NCBI GenBank assembly: GCA_013115135.1
Contig: JABANP010000565.1
Location: 1-32,339 of the forward strand
Source: Perkinsus olseni
Taxonomy: Eukaryota > Perkinsozoa > Perkinsida > Perkinsidae
Direction: 5' to 3'
Length of the DNA: 32,339 nt
Each line of letters opens with the position of its first letter. Positions within the stretch are counted from its first letter, which is position 1. Positions 21,459 through 31,634 of this stretch are shown in pieces. A program made the translations under genes and the position numbers. A model generated the notes under the pieces. That model did no database searches. It had not been told where the DNA came from and was given only the letters and a program-made list of their open reading frames with translations.

Positions 21459-22477
21459 TCAGTACGGCATGATAATGGAGACGTGATAGGACACGATGAG
21501 GCGGCACTCGAAAGTAACGGAGGACAAAGCTGCGTTGAGCGAATCCGGATACACAATCAAAGGGAGCCAGCAAGCCATACTACGACTACGGTAGGTATTC
21601 GGATAAGCACTCACTCCGTTTGTATGACCATCCTCCTCCTCCTGTTGTTGTTGTTGAGCTTCCTTTTCTTCCCACTGCACCACTATATCCTCAGGATCAG
21701 ATAAATCCTTAGTGTATACGTGTATGTGGTCTAGATGACTGTTCTCCCCTTGTGTTATTATGTCCTCTACACTTCCTACGTCTCCGCCCCCAAGGCTTAC
21801 TGTATGGCTGTCGAAGGTTAATACCTGCGGTAGTTGACGCTGCAACGAGCAATACCTGATTATCCTACTATCTCACCTTATCCAAGGCTCGAGCTACCTC
21901 GACTCCAAGATGCTCCAACTCTGATCGTATGTAGTTAACAGCGTCTGTCACTCCACTGGGGCAACCACTCGACTGTAGGAAGCGGGGGGAGGCATGCATT
22001 GACTCTGATTAGAAATATCATCTTCACAGGTTTATTCAACTATCACCAATGAATAATTCTGAGAGCCGTTATGCTGAAAACCGTGATGGAAATATAGGGA
22101 TCCGTTACGCTGCTTACTCTGAGCATAAGTAGTCCTGAGAGTACCATCTCCTAATCTCTCTGTTCTCCCATCCTTCTCAGTACCACATCGAGGTAGGTTG
22201 TAGGCAAGAGTGTGATAAGCTGTGGTGAGTGGAGTGGGCAAGCCTGTAAGGGTGAACACGCCTGAGACGAAGAATGTCGCTCTGGAAGAGGTGATAGATT
22301 AATGGACTAACCCTGGGTGGTGATGGCTTCTTGTACTCTGTCAATACTAGCACCAAGATCGGATACCGATATATCGAGTACTTGTGGTACATCATCAGCG
22401 ACGATTCTACCAATGAGCAGAAAACAGCAGCAGCATACGCCCAGTAGAAGGGAGTGGTGGTTGGTCGTAGCCATCAT
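21459..22477 (-). CDS. Secreted or ER protein with signal peptide, function unknown
   Basis: Exon 1 begins with tandem ATGs (22477, 22474) and a strong signal peptide (NHHSLLLGVCCCCFLLIGRIVA), followed by DDVPQVLDISVSDLG. A 32-nt intron with acceptor CAGAG joins it in phase to an exon (about 22275-22040) reading FFVSGVFTLTGLPTPL and NGSLYFHHGFQHNGSQNYS, with possible N-glycosylation sites. Further exons read LQSSGCPSGVTDAVNYIR and RSELEHLGVEVARALDK (about 21890-21990), and LPQVLTFDSHTVSLGGGD (about 21600-21845) ending in a Gln/Glu-rich run. Family not recognised. The last exon boundary near 21590 is unclear; 21459 is the stop if it reads through. Confidence 0.5.
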
Positions 22478-22652
22478 GCTGATGATGATGATGAACGTGA
22501 TACTATAGGAATGACAAGGACATAAGCCACGTATGCACGGAGTGTGTGACTGTAGTACGTTACGAAGAAACTTGGAATTGCTCTTGTAGGGAAACATTAA
22601 AGCGTCATCATTACATATACGTCAACAGCACCACCATCATTAGGAAAGCATC

Positions 22653-22971
22653 ATGGAGGAACCTGCTAGCATGCTCAGACGACGACACGATGGACAAGAT
22701 TTATGGCGATGTGAAGTAGTGTGACGGTGGTGTCCCCCGAGGACCTGTACTACTACATGTTCAGTTAGATCATATATCCCAGATATATCTATCACTGACA
22801 ATGGGAAGCTAGAGTGGGGGGCGCCGCAGAGTCAGGGAACACCCAGTTATTGACAGTGATGATGAGGGAGACCAAGGAGGGATGCCATGGCTACTACCAA
22901 AAGAGTGGTATACTGATGAACAAAAGGCGGTCTGTGATGGAGAGCAGGGGGTCTCAACCACGACGACGTGA
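22653..22971 (+). CDS. Small hypothetical protein, two or more exons
   Basis: Exon 1 (22653-22715) reads MEEPASMLRRRHDGQDLW and ends at a GTAGTG donor. A 97-nt intron leads in phase to an exon from 22813 reading RRRVREHPVIDSDDEGDQGG then MPWLLPKEWYTDEQKAV. The frame stops at 22971, where a GTGAAG donor overlaps the stop, so more exons may follow. It is Arg- and acidic-rich with no membrane segment and no recognised family. It faces away from the signal-peptide gene at 22477, with about 175 bp between starts. Confidence 0.4.
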
Positions 22972-23215
22972 AGGGGAATGAAGCAAGAAACCCCTTCTTG
23001 AGGGGAGAAGCGTGCAACCATCGAAGGTAGAAACATCCACAATGATGAGCAACTGCGTTGATAAATAACTATAAAATAAAAGCTGAGTAGTAGTGGTGAA
23101 GTTACGGCTGGCACTGGCGTTACAACTTCTGCTGATTCAAGGAGAACTGTGTTGTGATAGTATTCGCTATAGCATCATCGACATAGATACATGAGAACAG
23201 TACCCACTACTGGTA

Positions 23216-24290
23216 CTACTTCAATACATCTTTATACGCAGCATCATCAGCATGATCCGGAAGTATCGTCTGAAGAATTACTCTACCCGTTGTAAATAGC
23301 CAAACGATTGGTATAACTACACCAATGATGATGGCGAGGACGATGATGCCGTTACTGATGGTGGTATGTGGAGGTATAGAAATATATGAATAGTGGTAAT
23401 AATATAACGAAGAACTATGGCGCAGTTACGGTGCCACATAACAGAGAGCGTCAGGTCTGGTGGCCACTGCGCATACTCATGGAGGTTACGGTTATTGCTG
23501 ACTTTGAACGATCCAAGCATCCTTACCAACAGACAATACCAATGATCAGCACTACTGGGTACATCACCTTGACATAAGTGTTATCTGATTTAATAATAAT
23601 ACTACAGGCTTATAATACCCCCTCTCCCTACTAGTACCACATCCCATCAGGCACATAAGCTTATCCTTGCATCAGGTACATCATAATAGCTGTGGACGCT
23701 CTTCGCCTTCGCTTCATTGGATGAGCACGAGTAGAGACCGAGGAAAGATATTGATATTGACGTTGATGAAGTGGCTGATATTGATGATGCCGCATCGTCA
23801 TCATCATCCTCATATCAGATTGCTGTCGGTTGGGACAGTGGCAACGCCGATGGTCATCTTTCGGGACTGTCATAAAGGCCTATCCCTCACTATGCCGTAC
23901 CTCTACCGTACGATCCCAGTTATGTAAGAACAAGAAGGCAACCTTCATGTCCCACAGCATTGTCGTATTACCATATCCGATTATACGATCCACACTTGGT
24001 ATCGTCGTCCGGAAGGGGCGTTGGTGGGGCCGTCTTGAGCTCGTATTTGCTGTTGCTGGTGTCCACCTCCCATGGTGTCCTCAGCTCTTCTAGAGCCGAA
24101 ATGCGAAGAATCTTAACCGATCGTCAGTGTAAGTGGTGGTGAGCTCATAGGTGTCGAGTATCAACATGATCACTATGATAGCCTAGGAGGCCCCCAGGCT
24201 GCTGCCATTAACTGGTACTGGGACGATAAACCTTGCTGGGATATATACCTTGTCGTTACTACCTCGATAATGATTATTTGTTGTTATAGT
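23216..24290 (-). CDS. Membrane protein, C-terminal exons, family unknown
   Basis: Minus-strand exons can be pieced together. One around 24030-24090 reads LRTPWEVDTSNSKYELK and TAPPTPLPDDDTKCGS. One around 23900-23970 reads TTMLWDMKVAFLFLHNWDRT. A hydrophobic stretch YPVVLIIGIVC (about 23530) ends at a GTAAGG donor. The last exon (23216 to about 23353) reads NGIIVLAIIIGVVIPIVWLF then GRVILQTILPDHADDAAY and stops. The last two exons together give one or two membrane helices near the C-terminus behind a probable lumenal domain. Joins between the first exons do not close cleanly (a one-base shift near 23985). The N-terminus was not found. Confidence 0.4.
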
Positions 24291-24294
24291 GTTG

Positions 24295-24540
24295 CTACTC
24301 GTTGGGCATTTGTTGTTGATGCGGATCGCCACCACTGGGCATAACTAATGGTTGATGACCCTCATATCGGTCAATTGCCGACTGTAGTAGGTGGGTCAGA
24401 ACGCTGCATTCAACAGTGGTACCGCTGTAATTGGATGTATGCCTATAAAGAAGGGTGAGCAGAGCCTGACCTTTAACACCTGCTGACTTGATCAAGTTCT
24501 GTGAGGATAAATCGCTACTATTAGACCAGATAATGTAGAT
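24295..24540 (-). CDS. Hypothetical exon, unassigned
   Basis: A minus-strand frame reads NLIKSAGVKGQALLTLLYRH, then CSVLTHLLQSAIDRYEG, and stops at 24295; the upstream side has a CAG acceptor before AAC TTG. The leucine-rich helical character looks like real protein but no family is recognised. It may be the last exon of a gene whose upstream part is lost in the GC-rich patch beyond 24590. Confidence 0.25.
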   Translation of the reverse strand: MYIIWSNSSDLSSQNLIKSAGVKGQALLTLLYRHTSNYSGTTVECSVLTHLLQSAIDRYEGHQPLVMPSGGDPHQQQMPNE

Positions 24541-24589
24541 GATGCTGCATCACCATGAAGTACACGTTATCATATTGCCACCAACTCTC

Positions 24590-24930
24590 CAAATGAGGAA
24601 TGGCTCAGCCCAAGTAGGAACGACGAACACCGCCCGCACGCCACCTGCTGTTCTTGCGCGTGCACGGTGTGGCCGCTGTCGCGTTGGGACGATACCGTTA
24701 CTGGGGATCGAGACCGGGACACCAGGATCGCATTCTAGCTCTTCGGGCTTGGTTCTGTGGTCTGATGGGGGATGTATGTGGCTCGAACATTGTTATCATG
24801 ATTGCTCTGCGTGAGATGGTCGGCTAACATTTGTGTCGGTGTCACGAGGAAGCTGCCACTGGCTGAGCAATACGGAGTAAGACAAAGCGGCAGAAGGCAC
24901 TGCTATCATACCGCACCTTCACTGCCAACG
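24590..24930. other. GC-rich patch upstream of transporter copy A (patch 4)
   Basis: Composition jumps to GC-rich (for example the GCGCGTGCACGGTGTGGCCG tract near 24657) between AT-richer neighbours. The expected N-terminal exon and first membrane segment of the following amino acid transporter are missing, and this patch sits close to where they should be. An open plus-strand frame of 91 codons (24539-24814) has no recognised similarity. Confidence 0.45.
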
Positions 24931-25180
24931 GGTTAGTAATTGATTACTACGACAAAGGCTAGAAGGACAAGGTTTCAAGGCATAATCATCTCGAAGTGTT
25001 TTGAGTCTAGGAGGGTAGTTGTAGACGATCATGATATTACCACATCATCTACTTTATCATCAGTTCGGATCGGTGACGCTTGTTTGGGTGAAAATGTGCA
25101 AATTGGTTGTTTGGATCGGTCGCTTGCGCGGTGCTATACTACTACTACTACCATCAAGTCTGCCGGTATGATGATACCAG

Positions 25181-26802
25181 GTATGAGTGGATCTGGATTA
25201 TTTATGTATCAATGTCATGGCTGTTCCTGAGTATCACTATTATCAGCATTCTGTTTCGCTGAGCTTGCTGCTAAGATACCAGCAGCAGGCCAAGTATACG
25301 CATAATGGGGCTCGTGGCCCTACGGTCCATACCATCAACCTACAGGTATACATGCGGTATGCATGGGAGAGCTCGTGGCTTCCTCAGTGGATGGTTGACA
25401 ACTATTCCGTAATCATCATCATGATAATACCAATGACGCTGAGACCCGGCTACTTCTCGCCGTATCAAGATATTGTTTCTCATCAGCAGCTATTTGCCGT
25501 TGGAGGTCTCATAAAAGCTTTATATAATAACAACAGGTAGTGAAATGAAAGTAGTGACTGAGGGGCCCGGTATCCATCCATCATCATCCTGGACTGGTAA
25601 CAGCGATTATCAGGAGTTCCTGCTCATTGCTGTCCTCTTTTAGAGTAATACGAACCCTGTTCATCCTGTATGCGGTTACGACCTTCATGTTCTATGGTGC
25701 CAGCAGCAGCTCTGGCAACGATGACAATGGTCTCATCTCGATATCTTTATTAGGACCCATTCTCTGTGCCTTGTGTACGTTATCTTACCAACTCCCATCG
25801 CTATAGCCCTAGCCTCTAGCTACTATGGGTGCCTGTAGTATCCCTATTTGGTGTTAAGAGGTCTGCCTCTCTAAGCTATATCATGGCCTGTATCCAGCTG
25901 TGCTGTATTGAGTTGGTATATCAATATACGGTGCCGATGGGTAGTAGGTCCACTACCACTACAACCATTCAGTACTCTAGGTTTGGTGACCTCTCCAACT
26001 TCACTGAGTCTTGGCTTAATGATTATAATGGTGATGGTGGTATATCGGGGGAGTAAGTACGAGGGGTGCATCGCGCTTACTACCCCCTATACTACTACCG
26101 ACTGTTGATAGGTACTACGTGGATCCGGTCTAGCATTCTTCTCTTGTGTCGAGGGTTGGGATGCTGTGTGTACGTGTGAGGCGAGGGAGGGTTAGGGACA
26201 GTAAAGGGACATCCCTAGGGGGATTATGGGTATGACCAAAGCTGGCTGTAATCATCTCAGCCTTGCAGCCTGTATACCGTGATTAAAGGTACACTATGCA
26301 TAGTAGCTTTTACTGTATGGTGGCCTATCACTCATTCTCCTTCATGCTACCAGTCAATGATATCGATCTAAAAGCACCACTAGCGGCGGCATTTCCTGTA
26401 GTAGCATCATTCTTATTATGCCCGCTACCTACATACCCAATCATGACAGATACCACGATGATTTCTGGGGTTATATTGCTGTATCGCTAGCGGCTACAAC
26501 CGTCTGTAACATCATCGTCATCCCTAGCTTCCACTATAATATTATCTTTTTCTTAGGTGTACCCTGGCGTGATGGCCGGTATAGTTAGTCAGCCTAGAAT
26601 ATGGTATCGTATGTCCCTAGATGGGCTATTATTCCGATCATTCGCAAGGCTCAATACCAATGATATACCAGTAGTTGGTACAGTGGTATGCGGTATAATG
26701 GCGGCCGTATTGTCTGGGATACTACAGTTTGATTCCCTTGCTGGCATGGTTAGCTTCAGTAATACTACATTGCTACTTCACAGTTCTATATGAGCTCACT
26801 TT

Positions 26803-26835
<33 letters not shown>

Positions 26836-27750
26836 GTCAGGTTCCCTAATGCTCTTGACCTTGGTGTGCTGTAGCCTTATCATCATCAGGGTTGATACTA
26901 TGAGTAGTAGTATCATTACTACCTCTCATCCATCACTAGCGTACTATCTACGGATATCCCTCATGGCCTTCGTAAGTCCGTGAGAAGATGGTAGTAGTGA
27001 TGGAACGGCTACCACAGGTCCTATGCTCGATAGCATTCCATTACGTTCTCATATCTCTCGGTACGATGAGACACCCCTACGTCATTGCAATGGGCCTCCT
27101 CAACTTACTATCGTGCTTTATCATCATCTTTCTCTATAGACGGGGTACGAGATCCATTGTAGCGCATAAACCCAACATAACACCTGTTGCAGAGGCATAT
27201 GCACCATCATCGACTGCATCGCCTACCGTCACTACTACTACGGCCGCCGCCGCCACCCTGCCTATGGTCTCGGATGATGATGACGAGTAATAACATACTC
27301 TACATATGCTTGAGATTTATGTACTGCCCAAAAATCAGGCTCACTCGTCCCCTAATACAGACTCCAGGATCCGAAAGTCGTAGCACAGTGGCTAGCGAAT
27401 ACGACTTGGCTTTGAAGAAGAAGCGTTGGGGTGAGGGCCAGTACAAAGGTAGTAATACTCAATAGATATAATACTCTATTGCTACTATCTACATCCCTCC
27501 TCCTCATCATCTCCATGAGCATTGTTGTACAGGGTTCCTATGCCCTCTGATGCCTTATATACCGCTATTGGCTGTATGGATTAACTCATATCTAATGGCA
27601 TCATTGGGAGTTACAGCAATACTCTTCACTGCTGGATGGCTGGTATTACTAACACTCCCTCAACTCCTTCTATGACCCTTCTCTCTTCAGGCCATCGGGA
27701 CCGCAGTTTACTTCGCCTACGGACAAGGCCATAGCCTCCTCAATGACTGA
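25181..27750 (+). pseudogene. Cationic amino acid transporter, copy A, 5' half decayed
   Basis: An APC/SLC7-type transporter related to copy B at 28247. The 5' part aligns exon by exon with copy B but is damaged: a TGA precedes SLLSAFCFAELAAKIPAAGQ; the exon at 25351 needs two frames (VCMGEL then GFLSGW); VLRGSGLAFFSC runs into a stop at CTCEAREG; and one base is missing near 26320 before MLPVNDIDLKAPLAAAF. No MRRRQPL-like start or first membrane helix was found upstream. The 3' half is intact: GIVSQPRIWYRMSLDGLLF, VVGTVVCGIMAAVLSG, IAFHYVLISLG, MPYIPLLAVWINSYLMASLG and AIGTAVYFAYGQ before the stop at 27750. Such proteins carry lysine, arginine or ornithine across membranes. As read, the gene would not make a full protein. 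Confidence 0.65.
26803..26835 (+). repeat. (ATC)11 microsatellite in a transporter intron
   Basis: Eleven perfect ATC units in an intron of transporter copy A, a few bases before its CGTCAG acceptor. Shorter ATC/CAT runs are scattered over introns and spacers of the whole window. If transcribed and retained, the repeat would be read as a serine or histidine run depending on frame. Confidence 0.95.
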
Positions 27751-28246
27751 CCCACTATGCCGACCCTTATCCTCTTAGTATTCATCATCGCCATCATCAT
27801 CATCATGTGTCCCTACCGCATCATGTTGTTATTATCGTCACTATTGTCATGATACACAGGTATCACGTATATCGAAATCAATCGGAGATTTCTTCAATAC
27901 TCTTGCTATCGCTAGCGGGGGCTGCATCCTCGCTAAGTAGGTACCGTCTTGACTAGTGCTTCAACAATCTCATCATCATCGTCATGTTTGGATGATTTCA
28001 CTAGTGTTGGATGGCGTTGAGTTCGAGTGAACATCCTCTCTAACGTCCATCATCCAATGGGCCCTATTCTCCATCAGTTTTTCTATCAGATTATACATAA
28101 TGAGCACTGCGGGGGGAGGCTCTACCTTACTCAAGCCAGCTCCTACTGTATCAGAGAAGGAGAGTAAGGGCTACTAAGATAAGTGTAGGAGTAAGCCTGC
28201 GTATTCTCAGCACTATTGTTAGCTGCTCTTAGGCGTATTATACAAG
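27751..28246. other. Spacer between the tandem transporter genes
   Basis: No convincing gene. It has ATC-rich tracts near 27790 and 27970 and a short intron-like segment ending CACAG at about 27859, followed by an open stretch that resembles nothing known. It should contain the promoter of copy B. Confidence 0.4.
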
Positions 28247-30994
28247 ATGCGAAGACGACAACCTCTATCGGTTGTTCTCGCTGAGCAGCAGCAGCAGGGT
28301 AGTAGTAGTGATGACAGTAATGAAGGAGGGGCGTCACATGGTCTAAAGAAGTGTCTAGGCCTACCTGAGGTTAGCACGTCGTTGCCTCCACCCCTCTCTA
28401 CCCTCCTCCCCAGGTTATATCATTTGGTCTCAGTACTACCGTTGGCAGCGGCATTTTTGTTACAGTTGGCATTATAGCAGTGAAGTAGTAGTAGTAGCAT
28501 GATTATGTCAACCTCATAATCATATACTCATCATTGTCCCCACTATGATCCTCACTCCTCCTTCTCCCACCTTAGGTATAGTGGACCAGCATTATTTATC
28601 TCATTCCTGGTCGCTATAGCTGGATCTCTGCTATCAGCTTTCTGTTATGCCGAGTTTGCTGCCAAGATACCTGTAGCTGGTCAGGCTTATACGTAGTGCC
28701 TCATGTCCCATAGCCCTACTCCTCCCCACTACTACTCATCAGGTACAGCTATGTTTGTATTGGTGAGCTCGCTGGGTTCATCAATGGTTGGTTGTCTACT
28801 GTGCCGTAATAATAATAACAATTGTTATACACCTGTGATGTTGCATGATGTATTTATTAGGTACTGTATAGCATCAGCAGCTGTAGCACGTGGGTGGGCT
28901 AATTATGTACAATGCTTCATACAAGCTGCATTTGGTGTATCCTTACCATCATGGATGTACGCCACACCAACTCAGTATGGCATTATATCCTTCTCCTTCC
29001 TAGCCCCCACTCTATGTGCTATATGTAATCATAACACCAACACCACCAGCGCCATCGCTCCTGTATATGTTATCTTCATTGTAACTAGGTACTCTTATTT
29101 GTCTATCTGGCGTTAAGGAGAGTGCTACCTTCAGCTTTACTATGGCGTGCCTAAATGTTGTCTTGCTGGTCACTTTCTCACTCTATGGATCATTCATGTA
29201 CTACTCCCACAACTCTCCGCTATCATCATGCGCCCACCCAGGTACGGTGATGCCGGTAATATGGAGCCCTTCACTCTACCTAATGACGTAGCAGCTGACG
29301 GAGTCGGTGAAGCTGCTGGTGTAATAAGATTACTACTGTTAGATATACCACCAGTAGTGGATGAGGTACTACGTGGATCTGGTCTAGCATTCTTCTGTTG
29401 TGTCGGTTGGGATGCCGTATGTACATTGAGCGAGGAGGTTCAGAAACCCCAAAAGGGATATACGCTTGGGGCATCATGGGTAACAACACCATCACCTCTC
29501 ACATAGGAGCTCCTCAGTCGTTGCTCATTCATCCCATCTCTTGATATGTTCTATGGTCTCTCAGGTACATTGCTCATTGTCGCACTATTGTACTCCATGC
29601 TATGTATCACTCTATGTCTGATGGTCCCCAACAGAGTATAGACCTGGATGCCCCTCTAGCCGCAGCATTCCAGTAATACACCTATCTACTCTTACCTTCG
29701 TTATTTTGTTGGCTTATGGCCACAGGTATCATAATGACAACTGGGGTTACATCATCACGTCCTTGGCGGCTACAGCTGTCTGTAATACCATCACATTTGG
29801 GATACGACGACGAGGATGGCGCATTTCACTACCATCCCTCACTGATCAGAGCACCCTAGTGTTATGAGTGGTATAGTTGGACAGCCCCGTATCTGGTACC
29901 GGATGGCGCTAGATGGTCTCCTCTTCAGGCCCTTTGCCAAACTGAGTGCCCAGGATGTACCTGTCGTTGGTAAGGGAAGGTGGGAAGGAACCACGCCCAT
30001 TTGTAGCTTTTTGTCGTCATCGTGTTTCTCTACCTGTGATAATGATGTTACCCTACCTCTGTCTAGGTACCCACTATATGCGGTATCATTTGCAAGCGCT
30101 GCTGTCAGCCATATGCGATTTTTGAACCATTAGCGGGAATGACCAGCTTCGAGTGAGTCCCGCTTGTGCCTGTTCTCTCTTCTGCTGTTTATCTGTATCA
30201 TTTGCTATAAGGTACATTGGCTATGTTTACGCTTGTTAATGGTGGTATCATACTAACCCGAGTCGAGGAGTACTCTTCGAGGAGTAGCAGTGAATCCAAC
30301 CACCACCACTAACATCACCTACTCCCTTTCTGTCTTCGTAAGTTCTCTCCTCCCTCCACACCCCTTGTGTTGTTCATCTTACTTCTCTATAGTTCATCCT
30401 CTCTCTGGCCTTCCACTATGTCGCCCTGCTCCATGGCTTCCTCACATGTTCTGAGTAGCCAATGGCGGGGCGGCTTGATGCTAGCCAGTCTGGCTTGGGT
30501 TCTCCTACGCCTATTATGCTGCTATTGCACCATACACTAATGTCCAGCCCTAGAAGGGTGGGTATAAGATCTGCTGTATTCCCTCTTGCCGCTTCCGAAG
30601 CCCGCTTTTCAGATGCGAGTGAGCCCCTCGTTGGTCCCCAAAGGGAAATAAAGCCAAAGGTCAAGCAGCCGTCCGAGAGGAGGGAGTGAGCGCTTCGAGA
30701 CCGCTTCCGCGGTCCACTCAAGGAGTTCCTTATTGGATCAGTGTCTCTGTCTTAGTTAGCTTGTGGCAAAGATGTGTCAGCTTCCATTTGTCCCTGGGTG
30801 CCCGTTCTGCCGGCTGTTGCCATCTGGGTTAACTGCTACCTGATGGCATCCCTTGGCATTCAGGCTCTAGTCATGGTCACTGTCTGGCTGGTACGTGTGG
30901 CAACGAGCTATACGCAGACGTAATCATGTCCATTCAGGTGCTCGGTATCGTGGTATATCTCACTTATGGTGCCAAGCACAGTAAACTCAACTGA
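28247..30994 (+). pseudogene. Cationic amino acid transporter, copy B, interrupted near the 3' end
   Basis: The N-terminus MRRRQPLSVVLAEQQQQ followed by KKCLGL is typical of SLC7/CAT transporters. Short introns then join VISFGLSTTVGSGIFVTVG (first helix), SLLSAFCYAEFAAKIPVAGQ, YSYVCIGELAGFING, ASAAVARGWANYVQCF, LICLSGVKESATFSFTM, GSGLAFFCCVGWDAVC and GQPRIWYRMALDGLLFRPFA. One base is missing near 29630 (before IDLDAPLAAAF), and the exon after 30067 changes frame twice around ASAAVS. After AFHYVALLHGFLT the sequence enters a GC-rich patch (30455-30757) that replaces about 100 residues present in copy A. Normal sequence resumes at PVLPAVAIWVNCYLMASLG and ends VVYLTYGAKHSKLN. Copies A and B are a tandem duplicate of about 3 kb each. 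Confidence 0.65.
30455..30757. other. GC-rich patch inside transporter copy B (patch 5)
   Basis: It starts within the exon, right after the codons for HGFLTC, at TGAGTAGCC, and ends before a possible TTAG acceptor at about 30757. It is much richer in G and C than the exons it separates and holds open frames of 75-101 codons on both strands with no recognised product. The exons for the tenth membrane segment and the following linker, present in copy A, are absent, so this is a replacement rather than a simple insertion. Confidence 0.55.
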
Positions 30995-31634
30995 GTGATG
31001 ATGACGATGATGACCGAGATAGTGGTGGAACAAGAACAGCTTCGCCATAGATGCAGTATCATTCCCTCCTTCGAAAGAATAGCGAAAGACTGATTGCTCC
31101 GTCATCATCGACGTGAATAATCTCTCAACAGTGCAAATCCATGACGACTCCCACGCGTAGTACTTCCAGACTCGTCTGACAATTCTGATGTTACTACAGT
31201 CCTGCAGTAATCGCTCCAGCTAGCTCTACATCCCTCTCAGCTGTCCCTCCCGTCTCAAGTCCCCAATGTTGTTATAAAGTGTTGGACGAACTGTCGTCTC
31301 TTCACTGGCTACAAAGCTCAAGATAAGTGTCGAGTTGTAGTGTCATCTAGGGTCGGAAACTGACGAGCCAGATCTGCCGACGATTAATACTAGAAACCGT
31401 TGTGTGTGTGCAAAATCGAGGGAGACACGGAACACAAATGGCAAGTTGATCAAAGAGGTCCGTGTTGTGGCTAGCAATATGGCTAAGCAGCGAAGAGTCA
31501 GCATGCTCTCCGCGAGTCGGAAAGACTGGCGTCGCGGGTCTCGACTGCCATATGGATGGGAACGAATGTGTATTAAGAATCTCCTGAGGAGCCGTGTGAA
31601 GATGATACGCAGAAGCCGTCTGTAAAACCAGCAA
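30995..31634. other. Spacer and probable 5' region of the nucleoside transporter gene
   Basis: The first ~350 bases show nothing. From 31380 to 31625 the plus strand is open in one frame (MAKQRRVSMLSASRKDW from about 31480) and could contain a first exon of the next gene, with a possible acceptor at TATTAAG (about 31577). This is not proven. Confidence 0.35.

Noticed and set aside
23661..23927. His- and Met-rich frames on both strands.
   Set aside because: They arise from ATC/ATG repeat tracts and overlap better-supported minus-strand exons.
24149..24256. Plus-strand frame reading VEYQHDHYDSLGGP and INWYWDDKPCWDIYL.
   Set aside because: It looks protein-like, but no neighbouring exons or start could be attached and it lies among minus-strand exons; not called.
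24295..24540. Gamma-tubulin complex component fragment.
   Set aside because: Only a vague leucine-rich resemblance; key residues of that family are absent.
26803..26835. CRISPR-like or satellite array.
   Set aside because: A simple trinucleotide run without spacers, in a eukaryotic intron.
29620..29650. An 11-nt intron (GTCCCCAACAG) that would repair the transporter B frame.
   Set aside because: Far below the shortest introns seen here; comparison with copy A shows a simple one-base loss instead.
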